The notes under the pieces: model-generated | Told to the model about the DNA's origin: nothing | The model's input: the letters and a program-made list of their open reading frames with translations, nothing else | Databases searched by the model: none | Assembly: GCA_000432775.1 (NCBI GenBank) | Contig: HF990344.1 | Coordinates: forward strand, 51,085 to 111,663 | DNA: 60,579 nucleotides | Origin: Alistipes sp. CAG:831 | GTDB taxonomy: Bacteria > Bacteroidota > Bacteroidia > Bacteroidales > UBA932 | Direction of reading: 5' to 3' | Part shown: positions 53,157 to 60,579 of the stretch, in pieces | Position numbering within the stretch: position 1 is the first letter of the stretch | Layout: every line of letters starts with the position of its first letter | Position numbers and translations under genes: made by a program

Positions 53157-54089
53157 TTAATGTATTGAATAATCCTTAGTTACTCCGTTATAATCATGTA
53201 CCTGATGGATAGTCGAAACTAATGAATCCGGAAGCATTCGTCGCACTATCTTCTGCAACGTGTCGTCTGTTCCTACCTCATAAAACTCATCTACACCATC
53301 AATGTTCATATTCATTACCATTTCAGTCCATCTAACAGGATGAGTTATATGTAAAATCAGATTCTTCTTTATTTCATCGGGATCAACATGTGGTTTTGCA
53401 TCCACACACTGATACACTGGTATTCTAGATTTTTTAAAATTGACACTTTGAATTATTTCCCCTAATTCTTTCTGTGCGTCTTTCATATACGGAGAATGGA
53501 AAGACCCACCTATCGCTAATGGGACAGCCTTCTTTGCTCCTTCATTTTTAAATGCTTTACATGCCAGTCTTACTCCTTTGCGAGAACCTGTAATTACAAC
53601 CTGCCCCGGGCCATTATAGTTCGCAAAATAAATCGGTTCTCCACTCTCACTCCATATTTCATTAATCCTTTTTTCCACATAATCATCTGAAAGACCTATA
53701 ATCGCGCCCATTGCCGTGGGATATTTCTCACATACTTTTTGGCCAATAACAGCACGATTAAGAACCAATTTCAGTCCTTCCTCAAACGTAATAACTCCGG
53801 CAATAACCAAAGCCGCAAATTCTCCTAATGAATGCCCTGCTACAACGTCTGGCTTAATATTCTTTTGAACTTCTGCTAATACAACTTCATATAAAAACAC
53901 CGAAGGTTGCGTATTAATGGTTTGCATCAGATCTACCTCATTTCCATTAAACATTACGTCCGATATTTTCCTTCCAAGAAAAGCATCCGCTCTATCAAAT
54001 AAATCTCTGGCTTCCGAATAATTATCATATAACTCTTTTCCCATCCCTTCCTTTTGACATCCTTGTCCAGGGAAAATAAATGCTATCAT
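53157..54089 (-). CDS. ACP S-malonyltransferase (FabD-like)
   Basis: 310 residues: IFPGQGCQKEGMGKE, active Ser87 in GHSLGEF and catalytic His in GGSFHSPYM. It loads malonyl groups on the ACPs and so supplies the KAS III enzyme. Its start overlaps the preceding acetyltransferase stop by 4 bases. Confidence 0.88.
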   Translation of the reverse strand: MIAFIFPGQGCQKEGMGKELYDNYSEARDLFDRADAFLGRKISDVMFNGNEVDLMQTINTQPSVFLYEVVLAEVQKNIKPDVVAGHSLGEFAALVIAGVITFEEGLKLVLNRAVIGQKVCEKYPTAMGAIIGLSDDYVEKRINEIWSESGEPIYFANYNGPGQVVITGSRKGVRLACKAFKNEGAKKAVPLAIGGSFHSPYMKDAQKELGEIIQSVNFKKSRIPVYQCVDAKPHVDPDEIKKNLILHITHPVRWTEMVMNMNIDGVDEFYEVGTDDTLQKIVRRMLPDSLVSTIHQVHDYNGVTKDYSIH

Positions 54090-54694
54090 TTCTTTTTAGA
54101 TTTAATGTGTTTTATACAACGTTTTACTAATTCCCCTATTGTATATTGTCCTGCTCCACATAACTCGTCATATGTACTTCGCAACAACGCATAATGATCC
54201 ACATTATGATAAGAACCATTTTTATACAAAGCACTTTCTGCAGTCCCTTCCTTTTTAAATCCAAAAGCATATAATGAATGTGGTGCCATATAATGCTCAG
54301 GTAAACATGATGCTGTAATTCGATTTAAATTCAACTGATTAAAAGCATAATCTAAAACTAGATACATCGCCTCAAAAATAATATATCCATCGCGCGCATC
54401 TCTATCTCCTATCACCGTCCCCCCCGCATCGGCACTCTTATTCAAATGATCTATTTGATTCAAAGATATATAACCTACCATTCGCTCTGACTCATCATTC
54501 AGACATATTGCCCAATAAATATTTGATGTGTTATCTCTCATTTTAGATAACACCCACTCCCGCTCTATCTCCAACGACACATACCTTATAGGACCGCCTG
54601 TCATTTTTTGAATGTCAGGATCACTTCTCCATCTATTAATTAACAAATAATCCTCTGCTTTAAATGGTCTTAAAAAAATACTGAATTGAGCCAT
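54086..54694 (-). CDS. GNAT N-acetyltransferase (RimJ/RimL-like)
   Basis: 202 residues. Beta-bulge and acetyl-CoA-binding GNAT pattern: LRPFKAEDYLLINRWRSDPDIQKM at the start, IGDRDARDGYIIFEAMYLVLDYAF, LNRITASCLPEHYMAPHSLYAFGFKKEG. Could acetylate an amino sugar or use the ACP-bound acyl group. AT-rich. Confidence 0.8.
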   Translation of the reverse strand: MAQFSIFLRPFKAEDYLLINRWRSDPDIQKMTGGPIRYVSLEIEREWVLSKMRDNTSNIYWAICLNDESERMVGYISLNQIDHLNKSADAGGTVIGDRDARDGYIIFEAMYLVLDYAFNQLNLNRITASCLPEHYMAPHSLYAFGFKKEGTAESALYKNGSYHNVDHYALLRSTYDELCGAGQYTIGELVKRCIKHIKSKKK

Positions 54695-54699
54695 ACATA

Positions 54700-55515
54700 C
54701 TATCTATTATCATTGCATACTATATAATCATACATATTTTCATCAATAAACCCATAATGTACATATCGCTTTACTGCATTGTCATTATCCTCCATAACCC
54801 AGAGTATCTGCCGCTTCGTCGACAGCCCTTCGTGAAAGAACTGACGCAGGAGTTTAGAGCCTACTCTTTGCTCACGGTACTCAGGTTTTGTAAACCAGTA
54901 CCTGAGATAGAGCGTCGAGGCATTTTTCTCAAATATGAGGAATCCGCATATACGTCCTTGGTCCTTTACTATCAGTACATGTTTTTCCATGATGTATGCC
55001 AGCAGTTCCTCGTCATAGGGAATCTGCTCCAGGCGCTCGTTGAAATATTCGTGAAGGCAGCGGCTAATTCCATGCAGATCTTCTTCCACCGCGACAGACA
55101 CATTTTCTATTTTAGGAAAATCATCCTCCGCAGATGCCAGCCTTTGCATTCTGACAAGTGATGACGATATATTAAAACCGATGTCCTCCATTACCTTGAC
55201 AACCGGGACACACTGTTCCTTTCGGCCTACTATGTCAAGAATAAGAGGTCTGCTTCCATTGGACTTCGCAAAAGAACTTACCGAGTCGCGCAGTTCCTCT
55301 ATTGAGGTGGATATATAGAATATATTCCAGAAAGGACCGTTGTCCTTGATTATGAGTACAGTCTTTCCGCATTCCTCGAAGAATGCCACCCCCTTGTCTA
55401 TCCATACCTGATGCTTGTATGGATCAGGATAGAAGTTGGTGATGAATCCCTCACGCCTGTTGCGGACTGCTGCCGACAGGTCTGTCAGTTGATGGAAACT
55501 CTCAATTTGTCTCAT
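54700..55515 (-). CDS. GNAT N-acetyltransferase
   Basis: 271 residues. The C-terminal GNAT domain has RICGFLIFEKNASTLYLRYWFTKPEYREQRVGSKLLRQFF, with R/Q-x-x-V-G-S as the acetyl-CoA P-loop. The N-terminal half is another beta-rich region. It overlaps the AMP-ligase gene by 14 bases, which suggests a functional pairing. Confidence 0.78.
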   Translation of the reverse strand: MRQIESFHQLTDLSAAVRNRREGFITNFYPDPYKHQVWIDKGVAFFEECGKTVLIIKDNGPFWNIFYISTSIEELRDSVSSFAKSNGSRPLILDIVGRKEQCVPVVKVMEDIGFNISSSLVRMQRLASAEDDFPKIENVSVAVEEDLHGISRCLHEYFNERLEQIPYDEELLAYIMEKHVLIVKDQGRICGFLIFEKNASTLYLRYWFTKPEYREQRVGSKLLRQFFHEGLSTKRQILWVMEDNDNAVKRYVHYGFIDENMYDYIVCNDNR

Positions 55516-57037
55516 TCACCAGGTTATTGTAGTATAGGCGGTCTATCTTGCCGTTGGTATTTCTTTTGAGTTCTTCCAGCCTTATGTATTTCAGAGGAAT
55601 CATGTACTTAGGAAGTGATGTCCCTATGGATTTCCTGAACTCTGCAGGCGACAGCTCGTTCTCCGACTCATAGAACAGGATTATCTCCTTCTTCTGATGG
55701 TTGTAGACCACGCATCCGTTGCTGACCAATTTAAGCGTGTTGATGATGACGTGCTCTATCTCACCCAGTTCTATACGGTAGCCCATATGCTTTATCAGGG
55801 TGTCCTTGCGGCCCTTGAAGACTATCTCGCCGCGGTCATTAATATACACCATGTCTCCCGTCCTATAGATAATTTCCGGATAGGACCTGTTCAGGGGGTT
55901 CTGAACGAATGCCGCGGCCGTCTTCTCCGGATTGTTGTAGTAGCCCATGGCCAGGGAGGTGCCGCGCACGCACAGTTCGCCTTCCCTTCCTGGTTCCGTG
56001 ATGCGGGCATCTTGATCGTCAAGGATGATTATGTCGGTATTGCGGAATGCCCTGCCGATGGGAATGGGCTCATCGTCCGCTATCTCACGTTCGATGTTGT
56101 AATACACGCAGTCCAGGGTAATCTCTATAGGGCCGTAGAAATTGGCGAATTTTGTCTGCGGGAGGCTGCGGCGCCAGATATTGAACTGCTTGGTCGGAAA
56201 CACCTCGCCGGCGAACCACACCAGACGGAGGTCGGAGAGGGGCACCTGACTGAGCAGATTCATGTTCGCTATATTCACCATTATGGTTGGCACCCAGAAG
56301 ATATATGTCACCTTATGGAGCCTCATCAGGTCAAGCATCTTGACGGGAAATGCAGAATACGCATCCGGTATCACGACCATCGTAGCTCCTTTCGCCATCA
56401 TGATGCACAACTCGTAGCTGTAGATGTCGAACACCAACGGGGACAGGGAGCCTATCACGTCATCGCATGTAAACCCGTACTCGTCGAATGTCTGGGACAT
56501 GAAGTCGATGAAGCTCCGGTGATTCAGGACAACGCCCTTGGGTGTTCCCGTTGAACCTGATGTGTTGATGATGCAGTACGGGTCAGTATCTATCAATGTC
56601 GACAGACGCTCCATGAAAAATGATGCGTCGGGGACATTCTCATCTGGTATATCGTCGATGTTGATAAGCCTTATCTCTTCCGGAAGAATGCCGGAGATTT
56701 TTTCAGCATACGCTGTGTCTGTTATTATTGCCTTTGGCTGTATTAGCGAGAGGATATTGCTAATCCTCTCCAGTGGGTTCTTGACATCGAGATTCATATA
56801 GGCGTTGCCGCTGTATGTTATGGCGATGTCGCTATATACGGACTCGATGCTCTTGGGAAGATATAAGGCTACAGGACAATTCTTGCAGCTGCATTTTTCT
56901 ACAAGCATGTTTGCCACAGTCCTTGCTTTTCTATCCAAATCTGTATAAGAAATACTTTCCTTCCCTTCTATAATTGCTATACGGTGACCGTATTCCTTTA
57001 TGACTTCTTGAAAATATTCTATTAAATTTATTCTCAT
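55502..57037 (-). CDS. AMP-forming acyl/aminoacyl ligase (adenylation domain)
   Basis: 511 residues of the ANL superfamily: core motifs INTSGSTGTPKGVVLNH, GEVFPTKQFNIWRRSLPQTKFANFYGPIE, YRTGDMVYINDRGEIVFKGRKDTLIKHMGYRIELGEIE and C-terminal Lys in NTNGKIDR. Closest in form to DltA/NRPS adenylation domains. It activates a carboxylate and transfers it to a carrier, most likely the ACP 2 encoded downstream. Substrate unpredictable without the specificity code. Confidence 0.85.
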   Translation of the reverse strand: MRINLIEYFQEVIKEYGHRIAIIEGKESISYTDLDRKARTVANMLVEKCSCKNCPVALYLPKSIESVYSDIAITYSGNAYMNLDVKNPLERISNILSLIQPKAIITDTAYAEKISGILPEEIRLINIDDIPDENVPDASFFMERLSTLIDTDPYCIINTSGSTGTPKGVVLNHRSFIDFMSQTFDEYGFTCDDVIGSLSPLVFDIYSYELCIMMAKGATMVVIPDAYSAFPVKMLDLMRLHKVTYIFWVPTIMVNIANMNLLSQVPLSDLRLVWFAGEVFPTKQFNIWRRSLPQTKFANFYGPIEITLDCVYYNIEREIADDEPIPIGRAFRNTDIIILDDQDARITEPGREGELCVRGTSLAMGYYNNPEKTAAAFVQNPLNRSYPEIIYRTGDMVYINDRGEIVFKGRKDTLIKHMGYRIELGEIEHVIINTLKLVSNGCVVYNHQKKEIILFYESENELSPAEFRKSIGTSLPKYMIPLKYIRLEELKRNTNGKIDRLYYNNLVNETN

Positions 57038-57048
57038 AACATTCTAAA

Positions 57049-58005
57049 TTATTTATTTTCTAATAAGACATCATATAACTCTAGCAATTCAAGTTTTTCA
57101 TATCTTTGGTCGATAGGTATATTGATGGTATTTTTCGATAATTGGTATTCCAATTGCATTGAGGAGATATCTCTAAGAACATTCGGCCAATACGACGGCA
57201 CAAAAATCCTTTTGCTTATAAATTTCTCTCTCAAAGACGCCCCTTCTTCGGTCAGATAGGGATATGCCATAGGAACATCTTCTTTATCAATGGATAAAGT
57301 CAACTTATTATTTGATTTTAACAAACTTTCAAAATACTTATAATTTGTCCTGCGCTTCTTCTTTGTAATTTCATAATCCACATTCTGCAAGATTTTTTCT
57401 GTCAATCTGGACATCCTTTTTATAGGAACATTGTCCAATTCATCCTCATGCTTTCTGAAAGCGCTGTAACCATATTCCGCTCCTTTGTCAGCCCTTATCA
57501 ATAGGTGTGACATTCTGTTCCATGACTCATCCTGAGGAAATTCTTCACTGAGCAGACAGTCCGTGTAAAGATAGCCGCCGTCTGAGACTCCGAAGAATTT
57601 TCTTGGCGAGTAGAATGTGTCTATTCCGCTGACTCTCGGTGCGAAAAATGCATGCGCATTGTCTATAATCAATCTACTGCCGTAGACTTTTGCCAATCTT
57701 TCAACACAATCCTGTTTAAGACCGAAATAGTTTGTATATAAAAACGCCTCTCCTTCCTTCAACTTAAATATCTCAGTCGGCTCCAGGTTCCAGTCAATAG
57801 AGTAAAAGGAATAATCCACTTGCTGACGTTTTAACGGCTGCAGCATAACTTCGCAAGTATAATAGGGAATATAGACCTTCTTGTACTTTCTGGCCATCAG
57901 AATATACTCAAAGCAGTTACGGGCAGTATTAAGTCTGATTGCATCCTTGTGATAATGCTCCCCGCGCCTGAGTTCCAGTTCGAAGTAACCTCCTATTGCG
58001 TCCAT
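57049..58005 (-). CDS. DegT-like PLP-fold protein
   Basis: 318 residues, shorter than ordinary sugar aminotransferases. It keeps VYIPYYTCEVMLQPL, LIIDNAHAFFAP and TFYSPRKFFGVSDGGYLY; the Lys in SPRKFFG is the predicted PLP lysine. The usual small domain is reduced. Related proteins occur in glycan loci, but the reaction is not known. It lies between the ligase and the ATP-grasp gene. Confidence 0.65.
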   Translation of the reverse strand: MDAIGGYFELELRRGEHYHKDAIRLNTARNCFEYILMARKYKKVYIPYYTCEVMLQPLKRQQVDYSFYSIDWNLEPTEIFKLKEGEAFLYTNYFGLKQDCVERLAKVYGSRLIIDNAHAFFAPRVSGIDTFYSPRKFFGVSDGGYLYTDCLLSEEFPQDESWNRMSHLLIRADKGAEYGYSAFRKHEDELDNVPIKRMSRLTEKILQNVDYEITKKKRRTNYKYFESLLKSNNKLTLSIDKEDVPMAYPYLTEEGASLREKFISKRIFVPSYWPNVLRDISSMQLEYQLSKNTINIPIDQRYEKLELLELYDVLLENK

Positions 58006-58007
58006 CC

Positions 58008-59213
58008 TCAGTCAATCTTTATTTTCAGCCATTCATTCTGCGTTCGGAATCCTGTCTCCATGTCTTTCTTACTGCCAAACTTCATCACGAGTGTTCCTAT
58101 TGCGTCATTGGCACCATTGAACGATGATATCTTATCTCCCGCTTCTACCCATAGGTCTTTTTCCATAACATACGGTTCCAACTCTGAAGAGATATCCAGT
58201 CCCTGAAATATTCCTGGCTTATCCGCATGAAGTATCACTTCCGCCCAGTGGCCGCCGTATGGTTTTTGGGTTATGTCTGTAACTTCTTCTCCCAACGCCG
58301 CCTTGACCGCAGCCGTTATCATATCTACTCCGGTGGCCATACGCAGCATCTCTGCCAGACGGTTACCTCCGCCTCTCGGAGACACCTCCATGATATAGCA
58401 CTTGCCGTTCCTGCCGACACGGGTCTCCACGTTGTATATCGAGGTGCGCATACCGAGAAGAGTAATGAGCCTCTGAAGTTCTGATGTAAGTTCCGATTCC
58501 TGCTCCCGGGTCATCGTTGACGGCCAGCTGTAGGCTGCCGGCGTATACGGATTCGATGCGCTCTCGTCGAATCGCTGGGCAGAGAACGATACGAACTTAA
58601 GTTCTCCGCCCACAGAGAAGCAGTCCGAGTCAGACGAGCACCCCTCCTTCTCAATGAACTCCTCTATTATCACTTTGCCGGAGAAGGAATAAGATTTTGC
58701 ATTGTCAAATGCTTCTTTTAGATTATCAGGAGAATCTACTCTCGATACCCCCTTGCTTCCGGCCGAGTCCACCGGCTTTACTATCACCGGCCACGTGAAA
58801 TAATCCCTGTCCGAATACGCCTCTTCATACGTTGAGAATCCTCTGGACTTAGGAACGTTGAAGCCGTTAGACTCAAGGAAACTCCGGAAACGATCCTTGT
58901 TCTGCAGGATGCATACCGACTCGTATGGTCCGGCCTGCGGCAGCCCCATTTTGTCGGCTACGTAGGCCGCGGTCACCACTCCGGGATCCACGGCGAAGGA
59001 CATGATGCCGTCTATTCTCAGCTCGCGGGCGAGGGACAGCACGGCATCCCGGTCCAGAATGCTTACGTTGTGGTACTCGTCGGAATACTTGTGTGCGATG
59101 TTGTCGGGCAGGTAGTCACACGTGATGACGTGGCAACCCATATTATGCGCTGCGTCTATGACGGGCAGCAGGTAGCGGAGCCCGCCCAGCAGCATCAGCT
59201 TGCGCCGGGGCAT
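58008..59213 (-). CDS. ATP-grasp ligase
   Basis: 401 residues. Pre-ATP-grasp part MLLGGLRYLLPVIDAAHNMGCHVITCDYLPDN, then ATP-binding WPVIVKPVDSAGSKGVSRV and metal-binding IMEVSPRGGGNRLAEM. ATP-grasp ligases join a carboxylate to an amine or thiol through an acyl phosphate. In this cluster it probably makes an amide on an amino-acid or amino-sugar intermediate. Confidence 0.85.
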   Translation of the reverse strand: MPRRKLMLLGGLRYLLPVIDAAHNMGCHVITCDYLPDNIAHKYSDEYHNVSILDRDAVLSLARELRIDGIMSFAVDPGVVTAAYVADKMGLPQAGPYESVCILQNKDRFRSFLESNGFNVPKSRGFSTYEEAYSDRDYFTWPVIVKPVDSAGSKGVSRVDSPDNLKEAFDNAKSYSFSGKVIIEEFIEKEGCSSDSDCFSVGGELKFVSFSAQRFDESASNPYTPAAYSWPSTMTREQESELTSELQRLITLLGMRTSIYNVETRVGRNGKCYIMEVSPRGGGNRLAEMLRMATGVDMITAAVKAALGEEVTDITQKPYGGHWAEVILHADKPGIFQGLDISSELEPYVMEKDLWVEAGDKISSFNGANDAIGTLVMKFGSKKDMETGFRTQNEWLKIKID

Positions 59214-59246
59214 GATGAAATTTGGATTATTTAATGATGTTTACGT

Positions 59247-59591
59247 TTACTCTGCTGCAGGTATTCTTGCAGCGAGGAAGTCTGGGTCCATACGGGTGTC
59301 CCAGAGGTCAATGATCAGGACCCTCTCCGCAGTCTCTATGTCTTCGGGTTCCAGGACGTATATCAGTTTATAGTTTCTGTGTACGAGAATGCTTCGGAAT
59401 ATGTAGTCAGTTCTGTGTCTGAGCAGCGGCTCGCGGTGTCCGAGAAGAGGATGTAAGGACAGCAGCCTGCCGTACATTTTAAAAGCCTGGTCCAGTTTTT
59501 CAGCTGATTTTTGACCAAATACGCTTTCTCCATATGTCAAAGTGGCGATACGCAATCCAGTAGCATCGTCCGACCATATCACCTCAGCCAT
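59247..59591 (-). CDS. RelE/ParE-family toxin
   Basis: 114 residues. The core VIWSDDATGLRIATLTY, ILVHRNYKLIYVLEP and VLIIDLWDTRMDPDFL matches RelE/ParE toxins. Its start overlaps the upstream gene by 13 bases, a normal antitoxin-toxin arrangement. It lies inside the polysaccharide operon. Confidence 0.75.
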   Translation of the reverse strand: MAEVIWSDDATGLRIATLTYGESVFGQKSAEKLDQAFKMYGRLLSLHPLLGHREPLLRHRTDYIFRSILVHRNYKLIYVLEPEDIETAERVLIIDLWDTRMDPDFLAARIPAAE

Positions 59592-59974
59592 GGCAGAGCC
59601 CTCCTCACCGCCTCATCGGCCTCATCGGCCGTCATATACTCTCCCCTGCGGATCTGCTCCAAAGACCAGTCTATTCTCTCCAACCGGCGCTCCATAGTAT
59701 TTTCTTCCCTCATAAACGCCTCCATACGCCGTGCCAAATCTTTCCGCGCTGCGGTATCTCCGGTTTCATGTATCCGGTTACTCTCCGCGACAAAATCGTC
59801 CAGCTGCCTCCTCCACGCGACTTCCGCCTCCTCCTTCGGATGATTGATTCCGTCAGGCTGCGGAATGTCCTTACGCGTCCTTGCCCTCCTGCTCTGACGG
59901 GCATACGTGACCTCGGGCTCGCTTATTGAGCCCGTATCGGTTGCCTTCCACTCTGCTCCATGCTGCTTTTCCAT
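59579..59974 (-). CDS. Putative antitoxin (hypothetical)
   Basis: 131 residues, highly charged and helical (ERRLERIDWSLEQIRRGEYMTADEADEAVRRAL). No clear DNA-binding motif is recognised. Proposed as antitoxin because it precedes and overlaps the RelE/ParE-like gene. It has its own promoter-like -7 box just upstream. Confidence 0.6.
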   Translation of the reverse strand: MEKQHGAEWKATDTGSISEPEVTYARQSRRARTRKDIPQPDGINHPKEEAEVAWRRQLDDFVAESNRIHETGDTAARKDLARRMEAFMREENTMERRLERIDWSLEQIRRGEYMTADEADEAVRRALPWLR

Positions 59975-59991
59975 ATCGTCAGTGTTTTCCG

Positions 59992-59999
59992 CAAATTTA
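59992..59999 (-). promoter_or_regulatory. Putative -7 box of the internal toxin-antitoxin pair
   Basis: TAAATTTG on the minus strand, 17 bases before the antitoxin ATG. It suggests transcription independent of the polysaccharide operon. Confidence 0.5.
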
Positions 60000-60040
60000 G
60001 CGATTATTTGCCGGACCGGAATGCCGCTGCAGTAATTTTT

Positions 60041-60579
60041 TCAGTTCCGGACGGCATCTATGATTCTCTCCACATCCTCCGCACTCAGCTGATGATGCAT
60101 CGGCAGGCAGATGACCTGCTCCGCGATGCGGTGCGCCACGGGAAGGTTCTCCCTCGTGGCAGACTCCAGGCCACGGTACGTCGAGAAGTCACTGATAAGG
60201 GGATAGAAGTACCTGCGGCCGTAGATGTTCCTTGATTTCAGCTTGTCATAGAGTTCATCTCTTGTCATGCCGTACTGCTCCGCGTCCACGAAGATGGGGA
60301 AGTAGGAGTAGTTGTGCCGCACGCCGGGCATGTCCTCGAAGTACGTTATGCCGGGAATATTCCTCAGGCCCTCACGGTAAGCGATGGCCACTTTGTGTCT
60401 TGCCTCGATCGCTGCATCGACGTGCCTGAGGTTAATCAGTCCCACTGCCGAGCGCACCTCGTCCATCTTGCCGTTGATGCCCGGGGCTACGACGGTGGTC
60501 TCGCCGGCGAACCCGAAGTTCTTCAGGTAGTCGATACGCTGCTTGGTCTTCTCGTCGTGCACCACGAGCGCCCCGCCCT
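60041..60579 (-). CDS. DegT/DnrJ/EryC1/StrS aminotransferase, partial at window edge
   Basis: The frame stays open through the right edge, so only the C-terminal part is visible (GALVVHDEKTKQRIDYLKNFGF.., APGINGKMDEVRSAVGL, YFYPLISDFSTYRG, CLPMHHQLSAEDVERII). The NGKMDEVRSAVGL and C-terminal RYFYPL/LPMH pattern fits this family. The PLP-lysine region lies outside the window. Confidence 0.85.
   Translation of the reverse strand, partial: GGALVVHDEKTKQRIDYLKNFGFAGETTVVAPGINGKMDEVRSAVGLINLRHVDAAIEARHKVAIAYREGLRNIPGITYFEDMPGVRHNYSYFPIFVDAEQYGMTRDELYDKLKSRNIYGRRYFYPLISDFSTYRGLESATRENLPVAHRIAEQVICLPMHHQLSAEDVERIIDAVRN

Overview
This window is a stretch of a Bacteroidales chromosome, probably from a host-associated member of the order. 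The evidence is a family set typical of that order: a FimA/FimB(Mfa2)-type fimbrial locus, an NVEALA-like peptide with a six-bladed-propeller lipoprotein, families with the Bacteroidota-type DUF3276, DUF3467, DUF5606 and DUF6340 signatures, a NusB about 300 residues long, many lipoproteins, and promoters of the Bacteroides type (TAnnTTTG at -7). Most of the window is moderately GC-rich. Three stretches are clearly AT-rich and look acquired: about 9.5-10.7 kb, 42.6-44.1 kb and 46-54.7 kb. No rRNA, tRNA, CRISPR array, transposase or integrase was recognised.

Layout: 1-1257, the 3' part of a Sel1-repeat protein (+). 1549-9412, a tight six-gene minus-strand operon: glnS, rmuC, an LPP20-like lipoprotein, an S9 dipeptidyl peptidase, an outer-membrane barrel protein and an HD/uracil-glycosylase fusion. 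9543-11392, a plus-strand cluster of NVEALA-like Cys peptide, propeller lipoprotein and thioredoxin-like lipoprotein, driven by a promoter that contains a (TTTTTG)5 repeat. 11.4-12.1 kb holds no gene but has a 105-bp tandem repeat with hairpins. 12095-20896, an eight-gene minus-strand operon from yajC through ybbR, coaE, DUF5606, rimO, DUF6340 and yicC to a tricorn-type protease. nusB (-) and a DUF3276 gene (+) diverge at 21.9 kb. 23402-28285 is a fimbrial operon ending in a large lipoprotein with Ig-like repeats, followed by an M28 peptidase. 30121-33952 is tatA-tatC-ABC-F-rlmB (-). 34315-37413 is valS-thioesterase (-). 37493-39830 is DUF3467-DUF2520-kdsC-maf (+). 39817-42479 holds a secreted Ntn hydrolase and an AAA/PD-(D/E)XK protein (-). 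42681-44121 is a HigBA-type toxin-antitoxin pair whose toxin reading frame is broken.

44207 to the right edge is the distal part of a surface-polysaccharide operon on the minus strand, closed by a strong terminator at 44138-44189. It combines standard parts (sugar-1-phosphate transferase, three DegT-type proteins, three glycosyltransferases and a Wzy-like polymerase) with an unusual acyl/aminoacyl block. That block contains an ATP-grasp ligase, an AMP-forming ligase, two GNAT acetyltransferases, a malonyl transferase, two different acyl carrier proteins, a ketoreductase-like SDR, a KAS III-like synthase and a left-handed beta-helix acyltransferase. I infer that the block makes a dedicated short acyl or hydroxyacyl group and attaches it to the glycan. 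The acyltransferase reading frame is interrupted exactly at an (AT)8 tract, and removing one TA unit restores a 213-residue protein, so it is a strong candidate for on/off phase variation. A RelE/ParE-like toxin pair sits inside this operon.

The strongest leads are the phase-variable acyltransferase with its dedicated acyl module, and the Cys-peptide/propeller/thioredoxin cluster with its repeat-bearing promoter.
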